A stretch of DNA of 64,000 bases, from assembly GCF_001662875.1 (NCBI RefSeq), contig NZ_JPVZ01000003.1, positions 372,001-436,000 on the forward strand. Direction: 5' to 3'. Below are positions 1-7,733 of the stretch, piece after piece. A program made the position numbers and the translations under genes. This DNA is from Thalassospira tepidiphila MCCC 1A03514 (GTDB lineage Bacteria > Pseudomonadota > Alphaproteobacteria > Rhodospirillales > Thalassospiraceae). Below the pieces are notes generated by a model, which was not told the DNA's origin, made no database searches, and worked only from the letters and a program-made list of their open reading frames with translations. Within the stretch, counting starts at the first letter, position 1; each line of letters starts with the position of its first letter.

Positions 1-783
1 CCAGCACGGATGGCGCTTTTCGATAAAGGCGCCGATCCCTTCGCGGGCATCATGTTTTTGCATATTCGCGGTCATGACGTCGGATGCATAGGAATAGGCC
101 TGCGACAGCGGCATTTCGAGCTGTTTGTAAAATGCCTGTTTGCCAAGCCGAACCGTCATGCCCGATCGGGCCGCAATCCCGGCGGCCAGGGCATTGGTGT
201 GTTCTTCAAGTTCATCATCGCCGACCACGTCTGACACCAGTCCCATGGCAAAGGCGGTTTCGGCATTGATCGGATCGCCGGTCAGAAGCATCCGCATGGC
301 ATGCTTGCGGGCAATGTTGCGGCTAAGTGCGACCATGGGGGTAGAGCAGAACAAGCCGATATTGACCCCCGGGGTGGCGAACTTGGCGCTGTTGGCGGCA
401 ACAGCCAGATCGCAACTGGCGACGAGCTGGCAACCGGCTGCTGTTGCCATGCCGCGCACACGCACGATGACGGGTTGCGGCAGACTGACAATCGTCATCA
501 TCAGGTCGCTGCATTGCGTAAACAGGCTGGCATGCTGATCACACTCGGTAATGCCATTCATTTCCTTAAGGTCGTGGCCTGCACAAAAGACAGGGCCCTC
601 TGCTGCCAGAATGACACATCTGACGGTGGTCTCCTTGGCGATCTTGTCAAATGCGTCCTTCAGGGCCGTCATCATCGCCCCCGACAGGGCATTTCGGCGT
701 TTGGGGTTGTTCATCGTCAGGGTGACAAAGCCGTCATTATCTGTGCGTGTGACAAGCTCTGGCTCGGTTGTGGAAACGGTCAT
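1..783 (-). CDS. Enoyl-CoA hydratase/isomerase (crotonase) family protein, ECHDC3-like, 3' end cut by window
   Basis: The reading frame is open from an ATG at 783 to the window edge (261 codons). The product has the crotonase fold pattern: an N-terminal strand with NNPKRRNAL, the oxyanion-hole segment FCAGHDLKEM near residues 66-75, and the second oxyanion loop GMATAAGCQLVASCDLAVA at 111-129. In true hydratases two glutamates do the chemistry. Here the first position is Gln119 (AAGCQL) and the second is Gly139 (FATPGVNIG). This pattern is that of the ECHDC3-like subgroup, so hydratase activity is doubtful and the substrate is unknown. It is divergent from the membrane-protein gene at 964. A GntR-type palindrome lies 52 bp upstream. 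Family assignment is secure; function is not. Confidence 0.85.
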   Translation of the reverse strand, partial: MTVSTTEPELVTRTDNDGFVTLTMNNPKRRNALSGAMMTALKDAFDKIAKETTVRCVILAAEGPVFCAGHDLKEMNGITECDQHASLFTQCSDLMMTIVSLPQPVIVRVRGMATAAGCQLVASCDLAVAANSAKFATPGVNIGLFCSTPMVALSRNIARKHAMRMLLTGDPINAETAFAMGLVSDVVGDDELEEHTNALAAGIAARSGMTVRLGKQAFYKQLEMPLSQAYSYASDVMTANMQKHDAREGIGAFIEKRHPCW

Positions 784-834
784 GGCGGGCCTCCCGGATG
801 GCTGTATGTGTTTGACGTTTTTGATTTTTAAAAC

Positions 835-846
835 ACGGTATACCGT
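835..846. promoter_or_regulatory. Perfect 12-bp palindrome, candidate GntR-type operator
   Basis: ACGGTATACCGT is a perfect palindrome 52 bp upstream of the crotonase start at 783. Its core GTATAC fits the GntR-family half-site pattern GT(A/C)(G/T)AC. No regulator gene is visible in the window, so the regulator is unknown. Confidence 0.35.
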
Positions 847-963
847 AGTAGAATTACACGCAAAGGGTTAGCGGCCTGTGCCAATAATAAAACCCTGGGG
901 ATGTGCCGAATGTTATTCTGTCTTTGCCTGATCGATAAAAATTAATTCGGCAAGTGGTTGTGC

Positions 964-1947
964 ATGAGTAAAGATTTCCCAAATCGGCGGGGGCGGGCAC
1001 CGGGGCGTTTTGTTCCGACCCGGACAGTCCGTGAGTCTGTGCGGCTGACAAAACCCGTGCGTGAAACGCCCATCAAGCGGTTTGACAGCAAGGACATGAT
1101 GGAACGCGATCTTGAAAGATATCGCGCAGAGGCCCGTGCACGTCTTTTACAGAACGGCTTTGATATTCCAGCCTTTCTGATGCCCAAACCCAAGATCAAT
1201 CCTGAAGACGAGGACGCCGGTGATGCACCTGATCCTGTCATCGAGGAAGATCTGCGTCCGCCAGCCATGATCGGGCCAAAGCCCACCATGCCGGTTAAGA
1301 GTGAAAAGCTCTCTGATGTTAAAAATCCGGCTGCTGTTGCCGCGGCAAAGGTCAAACCTAATCGCCATGTCTATGTCCCGGACAAGGCAAGCGGGCTTGT
1401 TTCGATGTTCCTGCCAGACGATAGTCAGCTGAAATCTGGTGCATCAGACGCGGCCGGCGCAGCGGGCGGACAATTGGTGCGACCGCAGGATCGTGCAGCC
1501 CATGAAGCTGCCCAAAGGGCTGCCATCGACAAGGAACGCAGCGCCTATGACGACTATGTCGACAGCCTGAATGGCGGTAAGACATTGCTTGATCGGACGC
1601 GGGAAAAGGACAGCCACGGCGGCGATGTCGGCAATGACATTGCAGGCCGGGTAGACGACCTGAAAGAGGCCGAGGTCCGAAAGTCCCGCATCAATCTGCC
1701 AGATAGCGAAGACAACTGGGCCCTGCATGAAGACCTTGATGCCAAACGTCAGGCGATTTTGCAAAAGCAGGGAAAGTCGGCGGGATCTGCAAAAGGGCAA
1801 TCATCGAAGGGGCGTAAACAGCCGGGTGAACCCTTGGGCTTTAACAAGATGATCGCGCGGTTGGCAGCCTACATGATTGCAGCGGTGGCTGTGGGCTATG
1901 TGCTGGTTCTGACAGTCAACGAATTTTCGGCAATTCTCGGCAGATAA
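964..1947 (+). CDS. Hypothetical protein with a C-terminal membrane anchor
   Basis: I do not recognise this 327-residue protein. It starts at the ATG at 964; an upstream TTG at 958 in the same frame is less likely. The N-terminus is very basic (SKDFPNRRGRAPGRFVPTRT). The middle is charged, Asp/Glu/Lys-rich and low in hydrophobic residues, so probably extended or disordered. The only hydrophobic stretch is at the extreme C-terminus, about residues 295-317 (AAYMIAAVAVGYVLVLTVNE), followed by FSAILGR. This implies a cytoplasmic protein anchored by its tail. The next gene (2201) has the same topology and a similar ending, LAGILTR, which suggests a related role. The 253-bp gap between them means they need not share a transcript. 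Confidence 0.75.
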   Translation: MSKDFPNRRGRAPGRFVPTRTVRESVRLTKPVRETPIKRFDSKDMMERDLERYRAEARARLLQNGFDIPAFLMPKPKINPEDEDAGDAPDPVIEEDLRPPAMIGPKPTMPVKSEKLSDVKNPAAVAAAKVKPNRHVYVPDKASGLVSMFLPDDSQLKSGASDAAGAAGGQLVRPQDRAAHEAAQRAAIDKERSAYDDYVDSLNGGKTLLDRTREKDSHGGDVGNDIAGRVDDLKEAEVRKSRINLPDSEDNWALHEDLDAKRQAILQKQGKSAGSAKGQSSKGRKQPGEPLGFNKMIARLAAYMIAAVAVGYVLVLTVNEFSAILGR

Positions 1948-2200
1948 CGCAGATAACAAACTATTGCCGAACGATTGCCTTAATCCCCATATATCAAGAA
2001 GGAATTCGGTGGTGTGACGTCAGGGCCGTCTGGGCCTTGCGCGTTGCGCAACGATAAGAACAAGGTACGGGGAAGACAGAGCAAAATCATCCGAGGCGGG
2101 GGCCGCCGTGATCATGGCATGATGGAAATGATGCCGGGATCAGGGCGAAATAACAGTTCACCCTGTTGCAGGAGGCAGCAATCGATGCTGTGAAGTCGCC

Positions 2201-2488
2201 ATGATGTATGACGAAACCGGTCAGGAAGACCGTCAGCCTGTTTACTTGCCTGAGAACCGCTTTCACTGGGCATCCAACGACGAAGTCGACAAGCCGCTGC
2301 GTGATCTTTCGCGTGGGCCGGTTCACGCCCGTTTCAGGCAAAAATCCGATCAAGGGCCGGGGATGTCGCCCGGTGAGTGGATGCGTGAAAATTTGCCCGG
2401 GCTCGGCGCAACGGCGATTGCGGCAATCGTGATCCTTTGTGTCGTGGTGGCGATCTATACCGACTTGGCCGGGATATTGACCCGCTAG
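2201..2488 (+). CDS. Small hypothetical protein with a C-terminal membrane anchor
   Basis: This 95-residue protein has a polar N-terminal two thirds (YLPENRFHWASNDEVDKPL) and one C-terminal hydrophobic helix, about residues 69-88 (GATAIAAIVILCVVVAIYTD), ending LAGILTR. Starts at 2201 and 2204 are both possible. A purine-rich AGGAGGC lies about 22-29 bases upstream, rather far for a ribosome binding site. The layout resembles a miniature of the preceding gene product (tail FSAILGR). No function can be assigned. Codon use looks like that of its neighbours. Confidence 0.65.
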   Translation: MMYDETGQEDRQPVYLPENRFHWASNDEVDKPLRDLSRGPVHARFRQKSDQGPGMSPGEWMRENLPGLGATAIAAIVILCVVVAIYTDLAGILTR

Positions 2489-2538
2489 TGGTTGGGGATC
2501 TGATGTCCCCTAAAAGCAGTCTGCGTATGCTCAAATTG

Positions 2539-2570
2539 TTGACGTTAACGTAAACGTTATGTCAGGCTAT
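2539..2570 (+). promoter_or_regulatory. Candidate MerR-type promoter with overlapping inverted repeats
   Basis: TTGACG at 2539-2544 and GGCTAT at 2565-2570 are separated by 20 bp, the long spacer typical of MerR-activated promoters. The spacer holds the palindrome ACGTTAACGT (2542-2551) and the repeat TAACG-TAAA-CGTTA (2546-2559). ACGTTWACGT-like repeats are known from LiuR-type MerR regulators of branched-chain and fatty acid catabolism. The thioesterase gene starts 57 bp downstream. The regulator identity is inference. Confidence 0.35.
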
Positions 2571-2626
2571 CTCCCTGAAACAAAAATGCTGCGTCAAAGC
2601 AGCTCCAGAGGGAGGCCATCCAAGCC

Positions 2627-3067
2627 ATGAACAGTTCCGTGACCCGGACCGGCGTAACGCCAGCCGACTTTGATGCCATCATGCGCGAGAAAGTCCCGTT
2701 TGTCGGCGATATGGATATCAGGACCGAAAGCCTTTCAGACGATACCGCAATCCTGCGGCTGCCATTCAAGGAACGCTATCTGCGTCCGGGCAATGTGGTG
2801 ACCGGGCCGGCGATTTTTGCGCTGGCCGATATTGCACTATATGCCGTGGCATGGCTTGTGGTCCCCAAGGCGGATCTGGCGGTAACGACCGAGGCGACAG
2901 TGCACTTCCTGTCCGGGGCAAAGCCCGGCGATCTGATTGCAGAGGCCAAAATCCTGAAGGCGGGCAGGCGGCTTTTGATTGCCGAATGCCATATTCGATC
3001 TGCCGTTGATGACAGCCTTTGTGCCCATGTGATCGGGACTTATGCGATGCCGCCGGCTGAAAAATAG
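2627..3067 (+). CDS. PaaI-family hotdog-fold thioesterase
   Basis: The 146-residue product fits the single-domain hotdog acyl-CoA thioesterases of the PaaI group, which hydrolyse acyl- or aryl-CoA in the cytoplasm. The hotdog core is seen as RYLRPGNVVTGPAIFALADIALYAV (about residues 48-72), where the family has its catalytic Asp/Asn on the central helix (here Asp66), followed by the strand pattern TTEATVHFLSGAKPGDLIAEAKIL and a final strand AHVIGTYAMP. Length is normal for the family. The substrate is unknown. A possible MerR-type operator upstream would fit a role in acyl-CoA degradation. Confidence 0.8.
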   Translation: MNSSVTRTGVTPADFDAIMREKVPFVGDMDIRTESLSDDTAILRLPFKERYLRPGNVVTGPAIFALADIALYAVAWLVVPKADLAVTTEATVHFLSGAKPGDLIAEAKILKAGRRLLIAECHIRSAVDDSLCAHVIGTYAMPPAEK

Positions 3068-3133
3068 GCTAAATTGTTGTGGTAAAATAATACCGTAACC
3101 GTTAAGTCTTTGATTTAATGTGAAATATTCCTG

Positions 3134-3192
3134 TTGTTTTCCTGTTGGATGCTGGCATAATGCGCCGACTTTCAACGAGGGAACATTCCCTC
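3134..3192 (+). promoter_or_regulatory. Candidate promoter and leader hairpin of rplM-rpsI
   Basis: TTGTTT at 3134-3139 and CATAAT at 3156-3161 are spaced 16 bp and would start transcription near 3168. The resulting leader holds a short hairpin at 3177-3192 (GAGGGA-acat-TCCCTC) 30 bases before the rplM start. Whether this hairpin has a regulatory role is not known. Confidence 0.4.
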
Positions 3193-3222
3193 CGTGGAAC
3201 CCAGTTTTCGAGTATAGAAATA

Positions 3223-3690
3223 ATGAAAACCTTCACTGCGACACCGAGCGACATCGAGCGCAAATGGTTCGTGGTCGACGCAGAAGACGTCGTCCTTGGC
3301 CGCCTTGCAGCCGTTGTTGCCAACCGTCTTCGTGGTAAACACAAAGCGATGTTTACCCCGCACATGGATTGTGGCGATCACATCGTCATCGTCAATGCCG
3401 AAAAAGTCAAACTGACTGGCCGTAAGCTTCAGAACAAGAAGTTCTACTGGCACACCGGTTACCCGGGCGGCATCAAAGAACGCACCATGGACAAGCTCCT
3501 GAACGGTGAGCATCCGGAACGCGTCATCATCAAAGCTGTTGAGCGTATGATGAGCCGTGGCCCGCTGCGCAGCCAGGTTCTTTCCAAACTGCACGTCTAT
3601 GCTGGTACCGAGCATCCGCATGAAGCTCAGAAGCCGGAAGTCCTCGACGTAGCGGCTATGAACGAAAAGAATAAGCGGAGTGGCAAATAA
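3223..3690 (+). CDS. rplM: 50S ribosomal protein L13
   Basis: L13 is one of the early-assembling large-subunit proteins and binds 23S rRNA. The start at 3223 gives [20 protein letters not shown], the usual L13 N-terminus, and 155 residues; an in-frame ATG at 3145 would add 26 unrelated residues. Family motifs are [41 protein letters not shown], and [27 protein letters not shown] near the C-terminus. The stop codon overlaps the rpsI start (TAATG), so the two genes are translationally coupled in the conserved rplM-rpsI operon. Confidence 0.98.
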   Translation: MKTFTATPSDIERKWFVVDAEDVVLGRLAAVVANRLRGKHKAMFTPHMDCGDHIVIVNAEKVKLTGRKLQNKKFYWHTGYPGGIKERTMDKLLNGEHPERVIIKAVERMMSRGPLRSQVLSKLHVYAGTEHPHEAQKPEVLDVAAMNEKNKRSGK

Positions 3691-4178
3691 TGGCCGACAC
3701 CAAAACTCTTGAAGATCTCAAGGATCTGGCACAGGGCGGCGAAGTTGCTGCTGCTGCAGAAGGCACCCTGCCGGAGCCGAAGATCGACGCACAGGGCCGT
3801 TCCTATGCAACCGGCCGTCGTAAGAACGCAATTGCACGCGTCTGGATCAAACCGGGCTCGGGCAAAGTCACCGTCAATGGCCGTGAGTTCGAAGACTACT
3901 TCGCACGTCCGGTTCTGCGCATGGTGATCAACCAGCCGTTCGGCGTAACCAATCGCAAAGATCAGTTCGACGTTGTCTGCACCGTTTCCGGTGGCGGTCT
4001 TTCCGGTCAGGCCGGTGCCGTTCGTCACGGTATCTCCCGTGCACTGACCATGTTCGAGCCGGCACTGCGTCCGTCACTCAAAGCCGGTGGGTTCCTCACC
4101 CGTGACTCGCGTGCTGTTGAACGTAAAAAATACGGTCGCGCCAAAGCTCGTCGTAGCTTCCAGTTCTCGAAACGTTAA
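3690..4178 (+). CDS. rpsI: 30S ribosomal protein S9
   Basis: S9 sits in the 30S head and its basic C-terminal tail reaches the P-site tRNA. The 162-residue product begins with a roughly 35-residue extension rich in Ala and Glu, as in alphaproteobacterial S9. It continues with the conserved [20 protein letters not shown] and ends in [17 protein letters not shown], the characteristic basic tail. The start overlaps the rplM stop by one base. A strong intrinsic terminator follows at 4215. Confidence 0.98.
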   Translation: MADTKTLEDLKDLAQGGEVAAAAEGTLPEPKIDAQGRSYATGRRKNAIARVWIKPGSGKVTVNGREFEDYFARPVLRMVINQPFGVTNRKDQFDVVCTVSGGGLSGQAGAVRHGISRALTMFEPALRPSLKAGGFLTRDSRAVERKKYGRAKARRSFQFSKR

Positions 4179-4214
4179 GTCGTTTTCGGGCACAAGGCTC
4201 GCGATACTGTTTGG

Positions 4215-4246
4215 AAAAGCGTCACCCTCGGGTGGCGCTTTTTCTT
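4215..4246 (+). terminator. Intrinsic terminator of rplM-rpsI
   Basis: AAAAGCG-TCACC (4215-4226) and GGTGG-CGCTTTT form a GC-rich hairpin around the loop ctcg, followed by a T-rich run (TTTTTCTTTTT). Confidence 0.85.
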
Positions 4247-4261
4247 TTTGCAAAAGCCAAT

Positions 4262-4298
4262 AAAAAAGCGGCGTTCTCACATAGGAGAGCGCCGCTTT
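4262..4298 (-). terminator. Intrinsic terminator of lldD
   Basis: AAAGCGGCGTTCTC (4265-4278) pairs with GAGAGCGCCGCTTT (4285-4298) through a six-base loop. Read on the minus strand the stem is followed by TTTTTT. It lies 28 bp beyond the lldD stop in the convergent gap with rpsI. Confidence 0.8.
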
Positions 4299-4325
4299 CT
4301 GTTTAGTATCAGACGTGCCTGTTGC

Positions 4326-5489
4326 TTATTGCCAGCGGTCCGAGAAATCGCGCGGGATCATCAGGATGTCACGATCAACTTTGGTGACGTCCGTATGCCC
4401 GCAAAGCGCCATCGAGACTTCAAGTTCCTTGTGAATGAGCTCAAGCGCCTTGGTTACACCGGCTTCGCCCATTGCACCCAAACCGTAAACATAAGCGCGA
4501 CCGATATAGGTGCCCTTGGCACCAAGCGCCAAGGCTTTCAAAACGTCTTGGCCAGAGCGGATCCCGCTATCAAGGTGGACTTCGATCTTGTCGCCGACGG
4601 CATCCATAATTGCGGGCAGTGCCCGGATTGAGGACAGGGCGCCATCAAGCTGGCGTCCGCCGTGGTTGGAAACGATGATGGCGTCTGCGCCGACATTCAG
4701 TGCCTCCAGCGCATCGCGCGGATCAATGATCCCCTTGATGATCAGCGGCCCGTCCCACATCTTGCGGAATTCGCGAATGCGATCCCAATCAAGGGATACA
4801 TCGAACGCTTCGGCGGTCCAGGTGCTCAGCGATGACGCGTCGGCAACACCCTTGGCATGGCCGACAATGTTGCCAAAGAAGCGCCGCTTGGTGCCGAGCA
4901 TGCCAAGGCCCCATTGGACCTTGGTCATCATGTTGGTAACCGATTTGAAAGTCAGCTTGGGCGGGGCGGAGAGGCCGTTTTTCAGATCCTTGTGGCGCTG
5001 TCCGAGCATTTGAAGATCGACCGTGATGACCGCGGCCGAACATTTGGCGGCTTTTGCGCGATCAAACAGGCGTTTCATGAAGTCGTCGTCTTTAAGTGTG
5101 TAAACCTGCAGCCAGAACGGCTTGGATGTGTTTTCGGCGACATCCTCGATCGAGCAGATCGACATAGTCGACAGCGTATAGGGAACGCCGAATTTCTCTG
5201 CTGCACGCGCAGCCTTGATCTCGCCATCCGCACTTTGCATGCCAGTCAGTCCGACCGGGGCAAGGGCGACGGGCATGGAAACATCCTGACCGATCATCTG
5301 GCTTTTGGTGGTGCGCCCGGCCATGTCGATTGCGACCCGCTGACGCAGATGAATTTCCTGAAAATCGGTGGTGTTTTCACGGAATGTCTGCTCAGTCCAG
5401 CTTCCGGATTCTGCGTAATCGTAAAACATGCGCGGTGTGCGCCGTTTATAGATGCGTTTAAGGTCTTCGACGCAGGTAATCACTGGCAT
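4326..5489 (-). CDS. lldD: FMN-dependent L-lactate dehydrogenase (alpha-hydroxy acid oxidase family)
   Basis: The enzyme oxidises L-lactate to pyruvate and passes electrons to the quinone pool. The 387-residue product has the full family set: Tyr24, the FMN loop MPVALAPVGLTGM, Tyr130 in WLQVY, Asp158 and Arg165 near TVDLQMLGQR, Lys252 in LIIKG, and the signature SNHGGRQLDG with catalytic His276 and Arg279. The C-terminal FMN phosphate site is HLDSGIRSG followed by GRAYVYG. Related enzymes such as mandelate dehydrogenase cannot be excluded. A TGGTnnnACCA site 33 bp upstream of the start matches the LldR/GntR operator consensus and supports lactate use. Confidence 0.9.
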   Translation of the reverse strand: MPVITCVEDLKRIYKRRTPRMFYDYAESGSWTEQTFRENTTDFQEIHLRQRVAIDMAGRTTKSQMIGQDVSMPVALAPVGLTGMQSADGEIKAARAAEKFGVPYTLSTMSICSIEDVAENTSKPFWLQVYTLKDDDFMKRLFDRAKAAKCSAAVITVDLQMLGQRHKDLKNGLSAPPKLTFKSVTNMMTKVQWGLGMLGTKRRFFGNIVGHAKGVADASSLSTWTAEAFDVSLDWDRIREFRKMWDGPLIIKGIIDPRDALEALNVGADAIIVSNHGGRQLDGALSSIRALPAIMDAVGDKIEVHLDSGIRSGQDVLKALALGAKGTYIGRAYVYGLGAMGEAGVTKALELIHKELEVSMALCGHTDVTKVDRDILMIPRDFSDRWQ

Positions 5490-5520
5490 GAGCTCAACTC
5501 CGAATAAAATGTGCCTTGTA

Positions 5521-5532
5521 TTGGTAATACCA
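5521..5532. promoter_or_regulatory. Candidate LldR/GntR-type operator upstream of lldD
   Basis: TTGGTAATACCA contains the palindrome TGGTAATACCA, matching the FadR/LldR consensus TGGTnnnACCA. It lies about 32 bp upstream of the lldD start, a place where a repressor could block the promoter. No lldR gene is visible nearby. Confidence 0.5.
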
Positions 5533-5786
5533 CTTTCCGAGGTTGCCGCAAACCGAATTGAAAATCAGCTTTTGAGTTGTTGTTTTCGTAAGCCGGATTC
5601 GGGCCGATGTTGTTGGCACCAAAGAATTTTAAAAAGAGGGATCGAATATTCGGAAGGTTGTGATATTAACAAATCTCTGAGGCGATAAATTTTTGAATTT
5701 AAGGTGCGATCCAATGGTTAGAACAATGCGACGAGTTTTCAAAACATAACTGTTTGAACCTCTGTTGGATAACCTTGCGATATGTG
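5533..5786. other. Gap between lldD and the GNAT gene: no protein gene seen
   Basis: This AT-rich stretch is part of the 381-bp divergent gap at 5490-5870. Short frames on both strands have no good start site or family pattern. It ends in a strong plus-strand terminator at 5787, with no known gene before it, which leaves room for a small RNA or an attenuated leader. Confidence 0.5.
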
Positions 5787-5815
5787 AAGGGCCGCTAATG
5801 GAGCGGTCTTTTTTT
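5787..5815 (+). terminator. Orphan intrinsic terminator
   Basis: AAGGGCCGCT (5787-5796) pairs with AGCGGTCTTT (5802-5811) around the loop aatgg, with two G-T pairs, and runs into seven Ts. No plus-strand gene precedes it; lldD upstream is on the other strand. Confidence 0.7.
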
Positions 5816-5870
5816 ATGCCAATTTGAAAGTTTGGCACTTACCTGAAGCCCAAAGAAAGGGACCCCCGAT

Positions 5871-6767
5871 ATGCAGTACAGAAAGCTGCACGACGTCGAT
5901 TTTGATGCCGCAAACGCATTCCTTACCAATCATGCAGCGACCTGCATGGTGCTGCGCGGGAACCTGCGAACTGCCGGTATCGAACGACGTCGTCACCCGC
6001 TTTCTGGCAACTGGTTCGGGGAAGTTGCCCCGGATGGCAGCATCAACGCGATTGTCGCCCAATTTGGCAATGGCAATGTCTTTGTCGAGGCCGGCGATCA
6101 GAAGGCCATTCCAAAGGCCCTGACGGCTGCGTTTGTTGCAGACCCGCTGAAACCGGTTGCAGGTGTGTTTGGTCAATCAGATCAGGCGCAGGATATGCTG
6201 TGCCAGCTGGGGCTTAAGGATGCGGTCTATGCGATCAATGCATCGGATGTGCTTTACGAGCTTGATCTCAGCAATCTGATCGTGCCGCAAAACGCCCGCG
6301 CCGATGATTTTCAGATGGTCGATGCGGAAAAGATTGACCGCAATACAATGCTGCGCTGGTTGCGTGCCTACGAGATTGAGGCGCTCGGTGCGGAAGACAC
6401 CCCCAACCTTGATAGCAAAATCGCCTCACGCCTTGTCCATGCGCTGGATGCCCGGACCATGTGGGGCCTGATTGTCGATGGCAAGGCTGTGTCGCTATCC
6501 GGCTTCAACGCAACCTTGCCCGATATGGTGCAAGTCGGCCCCGTCTGGACTCCGCCCGAGGAACGCTCCAACGGTTATGCCCGTATTCTGGTTGCCAAAA
6601 CGCTTTTGGCAGTGCGGGCACGGGGCGTTAAACGTGCTATTCTGTCAACCGACAGTGAAGCGGCCGCGAAAGCCTATGAAGCGCTTGGGTTTAAGAAGGT
6701 GGGGCGGTATCGGTTGGCGATATTATGTAAACCGTCTGTCGTTCATATGGAGGATTGTACACTGTGA
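5871..6767 (+). CDS. GNAT-family N-acetyltransferase
   Basis: The 298-residue protein has a two-part build. An N-terminal region of about 140 residues looks like a degenerate GNAT half. The C-terminal acetyltransferase domain carries the acetyl-CoA binding segment VGPVWTPPEERSNGYARIL (about residues 223-241, the R/Q-x-x-G-x-G/A pattern as RSNGYA), then KRAILSTDSEAAAKAYEALGFKKVGRY, the usual final helix and strand. This is the layout of GNATs described as similar to predicted acetyltransferases of two fused halves. The acceptor is unknown. Transcription probably stops before the polysaccharide gene at 6845, though no terminator is clear. Confidence 0.8.
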   Translation: MQYRKLHDVDFDAANAFLTNHAATCMVLRGNLRTAGIERRRHPLSGNWFGEVAPDGSINAIVAQFGNGNVFVEAGDQKAIPKALTAAFVADPLKPVAGVFGQSDQAQDMLCQLGLKDAVYAINASDVLYELDLSNLIVPQNARADDFQMVDAEKIDRNTMLRWLRAYEIEALGAEDTPNLDSKIASRLVHALDARTMWGLIVDGKAVSLSGFNATLPDMVQVGPVWTPPEERSNGYARILVAKTLLAVRARGVKRAILSTDSEAAAKAYEALGFKKVGRYRLAILCKPSVVHMEDCTL

Positions 6768-6844
6768 GATGGCTTCTTGCTGTAAGTGTAAGTTAAGCCT
6801 TTTGTGATTATGGTGGGCTAAATTTCAAGAGGTTTGAGGTAAAG

Positions 6845-7717
6845 ATGAGCTCCAACGGTAACCTGAAAATCCGCGTATCCTGGTACGATGAGAGTCAGAA
6901 ACCCTTCTTGGACGAGTTGGACGATAAGGTTTTCGAGCCTTGGGATGTCAGCTTCAACGCCAAGAGCGATCTGTTGGAGTTGGATCTTTTCCGAAAGCTT
7001 CTTAAAGAAAATCCGTTTGAAACCGAAGACGATCTTGTGGGCGTGTTTTCCTGGAAGTTTCTAAGGAAGTCAGGAGTTCCTTATGATCATCTTATGGCAG
7101 AGATCGCGAAAGCCCGACGTAAGGAAGTCGATGCCATCATCCTTAATCCTGCGATTGCCAATAACGCTTTGTTTGCCAACGGCTTGGAGCAAGCGATTGC
7201 ATGCGGGCATGGTGGTTTCAAGGTTGTTTTTCCGAAGCTTGAGCTTGGGCAAATAACCAAATCGCTGTTGCCTGTAGACACCTTCTGTATGTCTTCGTAC
7301 ATCATCGCTAATCGCGCATTTTGGTGTGATTTGGTGCGCTTCCTTGACTTGTATTTGGATATCGCTGACCGTCTGGCGAAGACCGACGAAGAGTTCAAGA
7401 AGGTCTATTTTGCAAGTGCTGGTTACCATCGGAACCGCAAATTTGATCATCGACCATTTATGATTGAGCGATTGGTTCAGCTATTCCTGAATACACGAAT
7501 GTATAACGTTCATTATTTGCATCCCACGGAGAATTGGTTGGGCAACAAATTCGGGGACAAGGCCGAAATTGTGGACAAGTTATACCACCTCAAGCGAGTG
7601 TCGCTAAATAACAGCCTTTTGCTCAAGGAATGGATGCAAGTACGACATCCGATTGTTTCAGATTGGCCGAAATTGACAGAGTTTTTCCATCTCGACGATC
7701 CGAAAATAGAAATGTGA
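6845..7717 (+). CDS. Hypothetical protein of a polysaccharide cluster
   Basis: A GAGGT ribosome binding site precedes the ATG at 6845. The 290-residue product has no signal peptide or membrane helix. I do not recognise a named domain with certainty. The patterns EDDLVGVFSWKFLRKSG, NPAIANNALFANGLEQ and MSSYIIANRAFWCDLVRFLD are of the kind seen in uncharacterised proteins near O-antigen and capsule genes, and the clustering with FdtA, FdtB and glycosyltransferases supports a glycan role. A glycosyltransferase-like fold is possible but not shown. GC content is lower than in flanking core genes, which suggests that the island starts here. The gene converges on fdtB. Confidence 0.6.
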   Translation: MSSNGNLKIRVSWYDESQKPFLDELDDKVFEPWDVSFNAKSDLLELDLFRKLLKENPFETEDDLVGVFSWKFLRKSGVPYDHLMAEIAKARRKEVDAIILNPAIANNALFANGLEQAIACGHGGFKVVFPKLELGQITKSLLPVDTFCMSSYIIANRAFWCDLVRFLDLYLDIADRLAKTDEEFKKVYFASAGYHRNRKFDHRPFMIERLVQLFLNTRMYNVHYLHPTENWLGNKFGDKAEIVDKLYHLKRVSLNNSLLLKEWMQVRHPIVSDWPKLTEFFHLDDPKIEM

Positions 7718-7733
7718 ATGGGCGGATCCGGGG

